Positions 18,782 through 28,197 are shown, numbered from the stretch's first letter. The stretch: 54,555 nt of DNA from Streptomyces sp. GKU 895 (GCA_002027195.1 MWJO01000052.1:1-54555); one strand, 5' to 3'. The notes: generated by a model not told the origin, from the letters alone. Program-made: numbers and translations.

Positions 18782-20012
18782 CGGTCGTCCTCCTTGGCCT
18801 TGACCTGCAACGGCAGTACGGCGAGCACCCGGAAGCCCCCGTCGGGCCGCGGTCCCGCCTCGATCGTGCCACCCAGCGCGGCGGCCCGCTCCCGCATTCC
18901 GGCCAGCCCGTTCCCGCTGCCGCCCGCGTCGGCGCCGGTCGCGGGCCCGTCGTCGTCGATACGCAGCCGTAGCGCCGCACCATCGCCGGAATCGACGTGC
19001 ACGCGCGCGTGCCGCGATCCCGAGTGCCGTACGACATTGGTGAGGGCCTCCTGCACGATGCGGAACGCGGCGAGGTCCGTGCCGGGCGGCAGCTTGGGTG
19101 CCGTCCCCTCGACCGTCACGGTCAGGCCCGTGCTCGCGGCCTGTTCCACCAGCTCGGGGAGGCGGTCGAGGCCGGGAGCGGGCGCGCGGGGCGCGTCTCC
19201 GGGCGTGCGCAGGGTGTCGAGGACCTGGCGGACCTCACCCAGCGCCTCCTTGCTGGCGGCCTTGATGGTGGTGAGGGCCGTGCGGGCCTGCTCGGGGTCG
19301 CTGTCGAGGAGGGCGAGGCCGACACCGGCCTGCACATTGATCACGGAGATGCTGTGGGCGAGGACGTCGTGCAGCTCGCGCGCGATCCGCAACCGCTCCT
19401 CGTCGGCCCGCCGCCGCGCCGCCTGCGCCCGCTCGGCCCGCTCCCGCCCCCACTGCTCCCGCCGGGTCCGGGCCAGCTCCGCCACCGCGACGATCGCGAC
19501 GGCCCAGGCCGCGACCACACCCTCCGACCCCCAGGCGGCGGCCTGGTCCCCGGACGGCGGCAGCCACTGGTAGAGCCAGTGGGCCACCAGCGCCTGCCGA
19601 CCCAGAGCAGGCCGAGGGCGGTCCAGGCGGCCGTACGGTGCCCGGCGACGACGGCACTGAAGCAGGCCACCGCGACAGCCACGAAGACGGGTCCGTACGG
19701 ATAGCCGGCACCGAGATACAGCATGGTGGCGGCCGCCGTGCCGAACACGACGACCACCGGGTACCGGTGCCGCCACAGCAGCAGCCCGGCCGCCACGACG
19801 AGCAGCACGCGCGCGAAGGTGTCGAGCGAGGCCCGGTCGTCCACCTGCTGCTCGGCCGCGAAGCGCGAGCCGCCGAGCACGAAGGCGGTGATCAGCACGG
19901 TGGAGCGCCAGGGCCACCGGGTGACGGCGTCCTCGTCTCCCCAACGGTTCCGCCACGGCGGGCCGTGCCGCCACCACGAGGGCGGACCTCCGCGTACGCG
20001 CTGCTCGTCCAT
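18778..20012 (-). CDS. Two-component sensor histidine kinase (HisKA_3), one frameshift
   Basis: About 410 aa. The N-terminal half has four or five membrane helices (for example LLVVAAGLLLWRHRYPVVVVF in parts) with no large outside loop. The dimerisation/phosphoacceptor segment is RIARELHDVLAHSISVINVQ with the phospho-His in ELHDVL. The ATPase domain carries NVVRHS (N box) and GNGLAGMRERAAALGG (G box). The frame shifts near 19595-19612, between the sensor and the kinase core. ATG 20012 is the start that gives a normal cytosolic head. The signal is unknown. Confidence 0.85.
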
Positions 20013-20267
20013 GTCCGCCACGCTAGACGCCACCACGCGCGCGGGGCGTCAGCCAGGCGAGGTGATCACACGTACTCCCGGCGAAGTACGTCGCCGTCCC
20101 CCGGTCGGCGCCGGGCGCGGAGCTGCCGCCGTCACCCCCGGTTCCGGTGGCGCCACGACGGCCCTCACTTGCGAGGAATGCCAGCGCGAGACGCGCCACA
20201 GTCACGAAACCGGCTCCAACGCGGAGGGCCGGGAGGCGGCGTAGTCGGCGGGAGTGGGGTGTGGTCT

Positions 20268-20980
20268 CTACTCGCCGTACACCAGGCCCACCCCATGGGC
20301 GAGTTGGCCCACCGCGTGCCGGAAGAACGTCGACCGGTCCTCCACCACCCGGTTGAACTGCCCGAAGAGCTCGAACCCGATCAGCCCGTACAGCTGGGCC
20401 CAGGCCGCCACGAGCGTGGTGACCGTCTCCGGCGGGAGGTCGGGGGCGAGGTCGGCGGTCATGCGCTGCGGCCTCGGGGCGCAGTTCGGCGGGCAGGCCG
20501 GGGCTTGGCGAGGCCGCGGCCCTGGTACGCCTCGCGCGTGATGCCGATGAGGAGGAGCCCGACGCGGGAGGCGGCCGGGACGGTCGCCTGGGGCGCGCTG
20601 TACCCGGGGACCGGGGAGCCGTAGATCAGCGCGTACTCGTGCGGATTCCCCAGCGCCCACTCGCGTGCCGCCTCGCAGACCGCCACCCAGCGCTGCGCGG
20701 GCGCGGCCCCGGCCGTCTTCTGGTGCGCCGCCTCCGCGCTCTCGCCGAGGGAGTTGTAGGCGTCGATGATGAGCGCGGTGAGCAGGTCGTCGCGGCTCGG
20801 GAAGTAGCGGTAGAGCGCGGAGGAGACCATGCCGAGCTCACGCGCCACGGCCCGCAGCGAGAGCTTGGCGGCGCCGTCGACCGCGAGCTGTCTGCGTGCC
20901 TCGTCCTTGATGGCCGCGGTGACCTCGATGCGGGCGCGCGCTCGGGCACCGCGGGGGGTGTTGTCGTCTGCGGGGCTCAT
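20268..20980 (-). CDS. TetR-family transcriptional regulator, frameshifted near C-terminal third
   Basis: About 235 aa. ATG 20980 begins MSPADDN. The DNA-binding domain is ITAAIKDEARRQL-like (EVTAAIKDEARRQL), LSLRAVARELGMVSSALYRYFPSRDDLL in parts. The ligand-binding half (WRAQR-type TetR_C_13-like, ending FELFGQFNRVVEDRSTFFRHAVGQL) lies in another frame after an indel around 20480-20505. It diverges from a deazaflavin-dependent oxidoreductase gene. The gap holds paired repeats that look like its operators. Confidence 0.85.
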
Positions 20981-21014
20981 ACGGCCCAGTGTCCCATGAA
21001 GCGAGAGCGGTGCA

Positions 21015-21121
21015 CACAAACGTGAGCGCCGATACGAAGAGAGAGCGCCTGCTCTTGCTTTGGAGCACCCATCCGGTGCAGACTGAGCACCAAGAGAGAG
21101 CACTGCTCACAAACGTGAGCG
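21015..21121 (+). promoter_or_regulatory. Paired operator-like repeats between TetR and DDN genes
   Basis: CACAAACGTGAGCG occurs at 21015-21028 and 21108-21121. AAGAGAGAGC occurs at 21037-21046 and 21092-21101, so the two blocks are in mirrored order. The second block includes the dyads GAGCA/TGCTC (21098-21108) and GCTCAC/GTGAGC (21105-21120). They flank the probable divergent promoters and fit binding by the TetR protein. Confidence 0.65.
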
Positions 21122-21149
21122 TCGCTCCACCGTAACCCTTGGGGGCCCC

Positions 21150-21605
21150 ATGTCCGCGTCCACGCACGTCAAGAAGCCCGGCTGGTTCACCGTCAACGTC
21201 TTCAACCGCTTCGTGGCCTGGCTGACCCGCCGCGGCCTCAGCGTCTGGGGCTCCCGGGTCCTCGCCGTGCGCGGTCGCAAGAGCGGCGAGTGGCGGACCA
21301 CCCCCGTGAACCTGCTGACCGTCGACGGACAGCAATACCTCCTCGCCCCGCGTGGCCACGTCCAGTGGACGCACAACATGCGGGCGGCCGGCGGCGGGGA
21401 GCTGCGGCTGGGCAAGAACGTGGACGTGTTCACCGCGACGGAGGTCGCCGACGACGACAAGGTCCCGCTGCTGCGCGCCTACCTCAAGCGCTGGAAGGCC
21501 GAGGTCGGCGTCTTCTTCAACGGGGTCGGCCCGGACTCCCCCGACGCCGACCTGCGCCGCATCGCCCCAGACCACCCGGTCTTCCGGATCACGATCACGA
21601 ACTGA
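21150..21605 (+). CDS. Nitroreductase / deazaflavin (F420)-dependent oxidoreductase, Ddn family
   Basis: 151 aa, one split beta-barrel domain (DUF385). The blocks RVLAVRGRKSGEWRTTPVNLL and LLAPRGHVQWTHNMRAAGGGELRLG in parts are diagnostic. Members reduce quinones, nitro compounds or other acceptors with F420H2. ATG 21150 lies after GGGGGCC with weak RBS. It is probably repressed by the divergent TetR protein. Confidence 0.9.
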   Translation: MSASTHVKKPGWFTVNVFNRFVAWLTRRGLSVWGSRVLAVRGRKSGEWRTTPVNLLTVDGQQYLLAPRGHVQWTHNMRAAGGGELRLGKNVDVFTATEVADDDKVPLLRAYLKRWKAEVGVFFNGVGPDSPDADLRRIAPDHPVFRITITN

Positions 21606-21996
21606 CACCGGCCGGCGCGGCTGACACCACACCCGGCACCTCACTCCACTGCGGGCCGCCGCAGACACGGAGGGACACCCCCCTCCGGCCGACACCACAG
21701 CCCACCGGCGAACGCCACGGCCCACCACCCGGCGCCAAGCCCACCGCCGGACGCCACTGGCCACAGACCGACACCCCACGACACCTGTGCCCACAGCCCC
21801 ACCGCCCGGTACCACGCCCTGCCCCGAGCGCCGCGCCCGCACCCCGAAGCCCCGGCGGCAGGCCACCGCCTTTCACCCCAGACGTTCACGGCGCCGGCCG
21901 ACGCTCCCACCGGCTTGGCCGCTTAGCGCCTGGCCGACGCTCCCCGCCGCCGCCGCCCGCGCCACCAGCCGCCCGCGCCACCCATGGCCCCGCGCG
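21606..21996. other. Intergenic region, no supported gene
   Basis: 390 bases between two converging genes. The + strand is C-rich and low in complexity, with loose repeats of short motifs such as CCACC, CCGACACC and GCCACGGCCC. Frames that stay open here lack Streptomyces codon bias, an RBS and recognisable motifs. I see no clean terminator hairpin. Confidence 0.6.
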
Positions 21997-23253
21997 TCAG
22001 GAGCGCGCCTCGCCGTCGGCCGGAGTCGCCTGCTCCGCAAGCCCCGCCCGCCGGTCCAGCGCCGCCAGCGCCCGCTGCGCCATGGGACGCCCCCGCACGA
22101 GCTCCCCCAACGACGTCGACCCGCGGGTGATCTCCATGAACGCCCGCCAGGCCGGCCGGAACCCGGTCAGCGCGGCATGGAACAGCCCCGGCCGGCGCTC
22201 GAACGCCAGCAGCAGCCGCTTGCCGACGCTCATCTCCACGCCGAGGCCCGCCTTGATCGCGAAGGCGTAGTTCAAGGCCTGGCGCCGGGTGTCCACGGCG
22301 TCATGCGCCTCGGCGATCCGCACGGCCCACTCCCCCGCGAGCCGCCCCGACCGCAGCGCGAAGGAGATGCCTTCGCGGGTCCAGGGCTCCAACAAGCCCG
22401 CCGCGTCGCCGCACACCAGCACCCGCCCCCGCGACAGCGGGGAGTCGTCGGCACGGCAGCGGGTCAAGTGCCCGGAGGAGATGCTCGGTTCGAAGCCGGC
22501 GAGGCCGAGCCGGGCGATGAAGTCCTCCAAGTACCGCTTGGTGGCGGCGCCTTCACCGCGCGCGGAGATGACCCCGACCGTCAGCGTGTCCCCCTTGGGG
22601 AACACCCAGCCGTAGCTGCCCGGCATCGGCCCCCAGTCGATGAGCACCCGGCCCGCCCAGTCCTCGGCCACCGTCTCCGGCACCGGGATCTCCGCCTCCA
22701 GGCCGAGATCGACCTGGTCCAGCTTCACCCCGACATGAGCTCCTATGCGACTGGCACTGCCGTCGGCGCCGACCACCGCGTGCGCGAGCACCGTCTCGCC
22801 GCCCTGGAGGACGACCGCGACCGTGCGCCGGTCGGGCACCGCCGAGCCGTGCTGTTCGACCCGCTGGACGGTGACTCCCGTCCGCAGCTCGGCGCCCGCC
22901 TTCTGCGCGTGCTCGACGAGCTGCTGGTCGAACTCGGGCCTGTTGATCAGGCCGAACAGCATCTGCTTGGAGCGGCGGGTGCGGGTGAAGCGGCCGTTGT
23001 GCGAGAACGTCACCGCGTGCACCCGGTCCCGGAAGGGCAGCTCGAAGCCCGGCGGCAGGGCGTCCCGGGAGGGTCCGATGATGCCGCCGCCGCACGTCTT
23101 GTAGCGGGGCAGCTCCGCCTTCTCCAGCAACAGCACACGCCGCCCGGCGACAGCCGCCGCGTAGGCGGCCGAGGCCCCCGCGGGCCCCGCGCCCACCACG
23201 ACGACGTCCCACACCTGCCGCGCGTCGTCCGCCGAAGAGTTCTCGCTGGTCAC
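21997..23253 (-). CDS. Geranylgeranyl-reductase-family FAD-dependent oxidoreductase
   Basis: 418 aa. N-terminal Rossmann FAD motif VVVVGAGPAGASAAYAAA with the following EKAELPRYKTCGGGI block that defines the GGR family. The second FAD contact is RVLVCGDAAGLLEPWTREG. The family reduces isoprenoid double bonds (chlorophyll, archaeal lipids, menaquinone side chain); in Streptomyces several such flavoproteins modify menaquinone or are unassigned. Its role here is open. The start ATG 23253 is the only good one. It diverges from the M20 gene. Confidence 0.88.
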   Translation of the reverse strand: MTSENSSADDARQVWDVVVVGAGPAGASAAYAAAVAGRRVLLLEKAELPRYKTCGGGIIGPSRDALPPGFELPFRDRVHAVTFSHNGRFTRTRRSKQMLFGLINRPEFDQQLVEHAQKAGAELRTGVTVQRVEQHGSAVPDRRTVAVVLQGGETVLAHAVVGADGSASRIGAHVGVKLDQVDLGLEAEIPVPETVAEDWAGRVLIDWGPMPGSYGWVFPKGDTLTVGVISARGEGAATKRYLEDFIARLGLAGFEPSISSGHLTRCRADDSPLSRGRVLVCGDAAGLLEPWTREGISFALRSGRLAGEWAVRIAEAHDAVDTRRQALNYAFAIKAGLGVEMSVGKRLLLAFERRPGLFHAALTGFRPAWRAFMEITRGSTSLGELVRGRPMAQRALAALDRRAGLAEQATPADGEARS

Positions 23254-23385
23254 GATGGTCTACTGCTCCGATCAAGCCGCTTGCCGCTGCTGCCTTGTGC
23301 ATCCTACGACCGCCATCGCCGCAGGCCGCTGTGGGAGGATCTCCGTACCCATACGTACAACGTCGCACCTACAAGGAGCGTGCCC

Positions 23386-24739
23386 ATGTCGTCGAATCCG
23401 GTCGCCGAGACCGTCGCCTCACTGATGCCCCGGGCGAAGGCGGAACTCACCGAACTGGTGGCGTTCAAGTCGGTGGCGGACTTCGACCAGTTCCCGAAGA
23501 GCGAGAGCGAGGGCGCGGCCCGCTGGGTCGCGGACGCGCTCACCGCCGAGGGGTTCCAGGACGTGGCGCTGCTCGACACCCCGGACGGCACCCAGTCGGT
23601 GTACGGCTACCTGCCCGGCCCCGAGGGCGCGAAGACGGTCCTGCTGTACGCGCACTACGACGTACAGCCGCCGCTGGACGAGTCGGCGTGGACGACGCCG
23701 CCGTTCGAGCTGACCGAGCGCGACGGCCGCTGGTACGGGCGCGGTGCCGCCGACTGCAAGGGCGGCGTGATCATGCACCTGCTGGCCCTGCGCGCGCTGA
23801 AGGCCAACGGCGGTGTGCCGGTGCACGTCAAGGTGATCGCCGAGGGCTCGGAGGAGATGGGCACGGGCGGTCTGGAGCGGTACGCCGAGGACCACCCGGA
23901 CCTGCTGGAGGCCGACACCATCGTGATCGGCGACGCGGGCAACTTCCGCGTGGGCCTGCCGACGGTGACGACGACGCTGCGGGGCATGACCCTGGTCCGG
24001 GTCCAGGTCGACACCCTCGCGGGCAACCTGCACTCCGGCCAGTTCGGCGGCGCGGCGCCCGACGCGCTGGCCGCGCTGATCCGCGTACTGGACTCGCTGC
24101 GCGCCGAGGACGGTTCGACGACGGTGGACGGGCTCGCCCCCGGGGCAGCGTGGGAGGGGCTGCAGTACGACGAGGAGCAGTTCCGGCAGGACGCCAAGGT
24201 GCTGGAGGGTGTGGAGCTGATCGGTTCCGGCACGGTCGCCGACCGCATCTGGTCCGGCCCGGCCGTCACCGTCCTCGGCATCGACTGCCCGCCGGTCGTC
24301 GCGCCACCCCGTCCGTGCAGGCGGGCGCTCGCGCGCTGGTGAGCCTGCGGGTGCCGCGGGCGTGGACGCCGCCGAGGCGACGAAGCTGCTCCAGGCCCAC
24401 CTGGAGACGCGTACGCCGTGGGGCGCCCGGGTGCGCACCGAGCAGGTCGGCCAGGGCCAGCCCTTCAGCGCCGACCCGACCAGCCCGGCGTACACGGCGA
24501 TGGCCGAGGCGATGTCGGTGGCCTACCCGGGCCAGGAGATGCAGTACGCGGGCCAGGGCGGCTCCATCCCGCTGTGCAACACGCTCGCCGCCCTCTACCC
24601 GGGTGCGGAGATCCTCCTGATCGGCCTGAGCGAGCCGGAGGCGCAGATCCACGCGGTCAACGAGAGCGTCTCTCCTGAGGAGTTGGAGCGGCTGTCGGTG
24701 GCGGAGGCCCTGTTCCTGCGGAACTACGCGGCGATGTGA
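23386..24739 (+). CDS. M20-family dipeptidase / metallopeptidase, two frameshifts
   Basis: About 451 aa, with AAGGAG at 23373 before ATG 23386. Dinuclear zinc-site motifs are complete: YAHYDVQPP (His-x-Asp), GAADCKGG (bridging Asp), AEGSEEMGT (general-base Glu and ligand Glu), and GNLHSGQFGG from the dimerisation lid. Indels near 24300-24304 and 24356-24362 displace a short segment; corrected it reads PPVVGATPSVQAGARALVS. It cleaves dipeptides or small acylated amino acids in the cytosol. Its stop overlaps the next gene by 4 bases. Confidence 0.88.
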
Positions 24740-25755
24740 ACCGCCTGACGGCACACTCCGACATCGGCATGTCCCTGGCCCGCCTCGACGACCACGACCT
24801 CAGCGGTCTGGTGGCGTCGGGGCGGCCGCTGGGCACCGGGATCGGCGGCCGGGCCACACTGGTCGAGGTGGTGGGCAGACCGGTGTTCGTGAAACGGGTG
24901 CCGCTCACCGACGTGGAACGGCACCCGAACCACGTACGGTCGACGGCGAACGTCCTGGGCGTGCCCCTCTACTGCCACTACGGTTTCGGCAGTCCGGGGT
25001 TCGGCGCCTGGCGCGAACTGGCCGTGCACACGATGACGACCGACTGGGTGCTGTCCGGCAAGTACACGGGCTTCCCGCTCATGCATCACTGGCGGGTACT
25101 GCCCGACACGCCCCAGCCGCTCCCGGCCGAACTCGCCGACGTGGAGCGGACGGTGGCGTACTGGGGCCCGGGGGTGCGCGACCGCGTCGAAGGGCTGCGG
25201 ACGGCGTCCGCGAGCCTGACGCTGTTCCTGGAGCATGTGCCGTACACCCTGCACGACTGGTTGGACGCCCAGTTGCGCACCAGCCAGGCCGACCGCGCGT
25301 GCTCCCTGGTGGAGCGGGGCCTGCGGGCGGTCACCGACTTTCTGCACGCGCGCGAACTGCTGCATTTCGACGCCCACTTCAAGAACATCCTCACCGACGG
25401 CCGGCAGCTCTATCTGACCGACTACGGCCTCTCCCTCTCGGCCCGCTTCCACCTCGCCCCGCACGAGCGGAACTTCTTCACCAGGCACCGGCACTACGAC
25501 CGCGCCTACACGGCCAGCTACCTCGTGAACTGGCTCACCGTGGCGCTGCACGGCTACGGCCCGGACGACCGCCGGGCGTTCATCGAGGCCTGCGCCGAGG
25601 GCATGCGGCCCAGGGGCATCCCCCGGGCCGCGGCGAGCATCCTGGTCCGGCACGCGCGTGTGGCGTCCTTGATGGGCGACTTCAACCGCCGCTTCCAGCA
25701 GGAGAGCAGGACCACGCCGTACCCGACGGAAGAGCTGAGACTCGCAAGCGCCTGA
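24736..25755 (+). CDS. Protein-kinase-like enzyme coupled to the dipeptidase
   Basis: 339 aa. The kinase fold is visible but divergent. A Gly-rich turn (LGTGIGG) and a Lys (VFVKRVPL) begin the small lobe. The catalytic loop is HFDAHFKN (H-x-D-x4-N) and the metal Asp is in LTDYGLS, a DYG variant of DFG. The C-terminal part is all-helical (YDRAYTASYLVNWL). It resembles small-molecule or aminoglycoside-type kinases as much as Ser/Thr kinases, so the substrate may be a metabolite. GTG 24736 overlaps the dipeptidase stop (GTGA), implying a shared pathway. Confidence 0.8.
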   Translation: MNRLTAHSDIGMSLARLDDHDLSGLVASGRPLGTGIGGRATLVEVVGRPVFVKRVPLTDVERHPNHVRSTANVLGVPLYCHYGFGSPGFGAWRELAVHTMTTDWVLSGKYTGFPLMHHWRVLPDTPQPLPAELADVERTVAYWGPGVRDRVEGLRTASASLTLFLEHVPYTLHDWLDAQLRTSQADRACSLVERGLRAVTDFLHARELLHFDAHFKNILTDGRQLYLTDYGLSLSARFHLAPHERNFFTRHRHYDRAYTASYLVNWLTVALHGYGPDDRRAFIEACAEGMRPRGIPRAAASILVRHARVASLMGDFNRRFQQESRTTPYPTEELRLASA

Positions 25756-25769
25756 TGCGTGAGTCCCCG

Positions 25770-26813
25770 CTAACCCACCGGAATCCCGGCCTCCAGGTAC
25801 AGCGCGGCTCCGCGCTCCCGTGCTCGCAGCGCCCAGCGCAGCCGCTCGTAGCGGACGGGGGGCAGCAGTTCGGCGGCCTCCTCCTCGCTGACGAAGCGCC
25901 ATTCGCGCAGTTCGGGCCCGGGCAGCAGGAGTTGACCGGCCTCGGCGGCGTCGAGCCGGCCGCCGTCGAAGAGGAGGCGCAGACCGCCGTATCCGGGAGG
26001 CACGGGCTGTTCCCAGTCGACGACCAGCAGGCGCGGTACGTCGTCCAGCTCGATCCCGGTCTCCTCGGCGACCTCGCGCATGCCCGCGCGCGCGGGAGCC
26101 TCCCCGGGTTCGACGACACCGCCGGGGAACTCCCAGCCGGGCTTGTAGGTGGGGTCGACGAGCAGCACGCGGTCCTGCTCGTCGAAGAGGAGGACGCCGG
26201 CGGCGACGGTCTCGGCGGTCGGCTCGGGGGTCTGCACGATGTCGCAGACGGGCACGGCACCGGAGCCGACGGCCTCGGCGATCCGGACGGCCGTCTCGTA
26301 CGGGGTGAGGGCGCTGGTGTCGACGAGATGGGCGTCGGCGGTGAGCCAGGAGGCGAGGGCGGTGCGGTACGGCTCGATGTGGTCGTACGACCGCTGCCGT
26401 ACCCGTATCTCGCCGTCCGGGAGGTCGGGCGGGATCTCCCGCCCCGCTATTCGCTCGCGCAGGATCGTTTCAGCCGGGGCGAGCAGGAGGTGCTGGACGG
26501 TGATGCGGCGGGCGGCGAGGCCACCGAAGATCTCGTCGCGGTACTCCTGGCGCAGCAGGGTCATGGGGACCACGAGGGTCCCGCCGAGCTCGGTGAGCAG
26601 GGCGGCCGCCGTGTCGATCACGAGCCGGCGCCAGATCGGCAGGTCCTGGAAGTCGCCGACCTCGGCGAGGCGCTTGGGCGGGAGCAGGTGCGTGAGCGCC
26701 CCGCCGACGACCTCGGGGTCGAAGAGCGTGCTGTTCGGGATCAGTTCGATCAGTTCCCGTGCGGTGGCGGTCTTCCCCGCACCGAACGCGCCGTTGATCC
26801 AAACGACGGTCAC
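25770..26813 (-). CDS. P-loop kinase-Nudix hydrolase fusion
   Basis: 347 aa. Residues 1 to about 185 form a P-loop kinase-like domain (GAFGAGKTATA, residues 8-18, with RSYDHIEPYR and DTSAL). Residues about 200-345 form a Nudix domain with a perfect box at about 231-255: GGVVEPGE, then REVAEETGI. GTG 26813 has AGGGGG upstream and gives an immediate VWINGAFG strand. It runs convergent to the kinase-like gene, ending 15 bases away. The P-loop part resembles AAA_33/chloramphenicol-phosphotransferase-like kinases; the Nudix substrate is a nucleoside diphosphate derivative by family. Confidence 0.88.
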   Translation of the reverse strand: MTVVWINGAFGAGKTATARELIELIPNSTLFDPEVVGGALTHLLPPKRLAEVGDFQDLPIWRRLVIDTAAALLTELGGTLVVPMTLLRQEYRDEIFGGLAARRITVQHLLLAPAETILRERIAGREIPPDLPDGEIRVRQRSYDHIEPYRTALASWLTADAHLVDTSALTPYETAVRIAEAVGSGAVPVCDIVQTPEPTAETVAAGVLLFDEQDRVLLVDPTYKPGWEFPGGVVEPGEAPARAGMREVAEETGIELDDVPRLLVVDWEQPVPPGYGGLRLLFDGGRLDAAEAGQLLLPGPELREWRFVSEEEAAELLPPVRYERLRWALRARERGAALYLEAGIPVG

Positions 26814-26899
26814 GGTTCCCCCTCTTCTGTTGGCCCCCTGAGGCTTGCCCGCTCCACCCCGGCACGGAAACCAGCCCCAGTTGAGGGCCCTGGTACGAC

Positions 26900-26934
26900 G
26901 TGCCGGCGCCCCCTGCGGCAAGGGGCGCCGGCAC
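26900..26934 (-). terminator. Hairpin terminator of the 63-aa peptide gene
   Basis: A perfect 13-bp stem (26900-26912 with 26922-26934) and a 9-base loop, starting 17 bases after the stop of the peptide gene on the minus strand. Confidence 0.75.
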
Positions 26935-26950
26935 CGTGGTCCCGCGCTCG

Positions 26951-27142
26951 TCAGTCGTTCTGGCCGAGGGCGTTCTTGTCCACGGCCAGGCTGTCGCTGG
27001 CGATCGTGTGGTCGAGGGTGCTGAGGGTCTTTTCGACGTCGAGGTCGGTGAGGTTGTCGCCGACCGCGTGGGACGGGGTGATGGCGGCGACGACGAAACC
27101 GGTGGCCAGGGAGGCGATGGCAGCCATGGTGCGCTTCTTCAT
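26951..27142 (-). CDS. Small secreted peptide (63 aa)
   Basis: Starts MKKRTMAAIASL with a classical Sec signal (KKR head, hydrophobic core ASLATGFVVAAI, cleavage after SHA). The mature part is about 36 residues, acidic, Cys-free: VGDNLTDLDVEKTLSTLDH in part. GGGG precedes ATG 27142. It begins 30 bases after the TIGR01777 gene, so the two may be co-transcribed, and a terminator follows. Function unknown. Homologous small secreted proteins seem widespread in Streptomyces, but I cannot check. Confidence 0.72.
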   Translation of the reverse strand: MKKRTMAAIASLATGFVVAAITPSHAVGDNLTDLDVEKTLSTLDHTIASDSLAVDKNALGQND

Positions 27143-27172
27143 GCCCCGTTCAACTGCGAAACGGCACCGGGG

Positions 27173-28144
27173 TCACGCGCTCGTCCGCGCGGGCACCCGG
27201 CCGGTTCCGGCACGGGCGCGTCGTACGAGGTCACGGGCGGCGTCGGACCACTGCGGATACGCGAAGGCGAACCCCGCCTCCCGCAGGCGTCCCGGCACCA
27301 CCCGGCGGCTCTTGAGCAGCAGTTCGGTGTCCGAGCGCAGGACGAACGCCCCGATCTCGGCCATCCACCGGGTGGCGGGCAGCCCGACGGGCATGCCCTG
27401 GGCGGCCCGCAGGTCCCGCATGAAGGCGCGGTGCGGCAGCGGGCCGGGGGCCGCGAGGTTCACCGGCCCGGCGAGGTCGTCACGGTCGACCAGGAACTCG
27501 ACCGCGCGGACGAAGTCGTCCTCGTGGATCCAGGAGACGTACTGCGCCCCGCCCGCCACGGGACCGCCGAGGCCGAGCCGCACCATGGTCCGCAGCACGT
27601 CGAAGACCCCGCCGCGGTCCGGGCTCATGACCATGGCGGACCGGAGAGCGACCTTCCGGGTGTGCGGGGTGTCGGCCTCCTCCTGGGCCCGCTCCCAGCG
27701 CTCGGCGATCTCGACGCTGTAGGCCCAGTAGTCGGGGACGTCCGGCTCGGTGCCGCCGACCACTCCGGTCGCCTCGTCGTGGGGCGCGTCGAAGCGATGG
27801 GCGTAGACGGTGGCCGTGCTCATCTGCAACCAGACGCGTGGCGGTCGTACGGCGCCCGCGATCGCCTCTCCGACGACCCTCGCGGAGTCGACCCGCGAGT
27901 CCATCATGGCCTTCAGGTTGGCCGGGGTGTAGCGGCAGCTGACGCTGCGCCCCGCCAGGTTGATCACCACGTCGCTGCCGTCGACCGCCTCGGCCCAGGG
28001 CCCGAGCGTCTTCCCGTCCCACTGCACCTCATGGTCCCGGGCCGGCCGCCGGGTCAGGATTACCACGTCATGTCCTGCCGCGCGCAGAGCGCGCTCGAGG
28101 ACGGTACCCACCTGCCCGGTTCCCCCGGGAATCACGAACTTCAT
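27173..28144 (-). CDS. TIGR01777-family NAD(P)-binding epimerase/oxidoreductase
   Basis: 323 aa. N-terminal Rossmann motif GGTGQVGTVLERALRAAGH, then VVINLAGRSV, SRVDSARVVGEAIAG and LQMSTATVYAH, which are the marks of the atypical SDR subfamily TIGR01777 (YfcH/SULA-like). The C-terminal DUF1731-like tail (LLLKSRRVVPGRLREAGFAF) is present. The reaction is unknown for the family; a link to cell division is only proposed for distant relatives. AGGGGAG precedes ATG 28144. The promoter contains a perfect palindrome. Confidence 0.9.
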   Translation of the reverse strand: MKFVIPGGTGQVGTVLERALRAAGHDVVILTRRPARDHEVQWDGKTLGPWAEAVDGSDVVINLAGRSVSCRYTPANLKAMMDSRVDSARVVGEAIAGAVRPPRVWLQMSTATVYAHRFDAPHDEATGVVGGTEPDVPDYWAYSVEIAERWERAQEEADTPHTRKVALRSAMVMSPDRGGVFDVLRTMVRLGLGGPVAGGAQYVSWIHEDDFVRAVEFLVDRDDLAGPVNLAAPGPLPHRAFMRDLRAAQGMPVGLPATRWMAEIGAFVLRSDTELLLKSRRVVPGRLREAGFAFAYPQWSDAARDLVRRARAGTGRVPARTSA

Positions 28145-28167
28145 CGGGCTCCCCTTCGTAGGGGGAG

Positions 28168-28197
28168 AGCGTAACGCACAGAGTTGAACGCGTTCAA
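28168..28197 (-). promoter_or_regulatory. Promoter with palindromic operator for the TIGR01777 gene
   Basis: On the minus strand TTGAAC (28197-28192), an 18-base spacer and TACGCT (28173-28168) form a vegetative promoter. Its -35 lies inside the perfect 14-bp palindrome TTGAACGCGTTCAA (28184-28197). A repressor bound there would block it. It could also serve the divergent alpha-galactosidase gene. Confidence 0.65.

Noticed and set aside
21606..21996. Gene in the C-rich gap (several open frames on both strands)
   Set aside because: Low-complexity composition, wrong codon bias, no RBS.
26900..28174. Plus-strand open frame over the 63-aa peptide and TIGR01777 genes
   Set aside because: Antisense shadow without start signal or domain; the minus-strand genes have signal peptide and Rossmann motifs.
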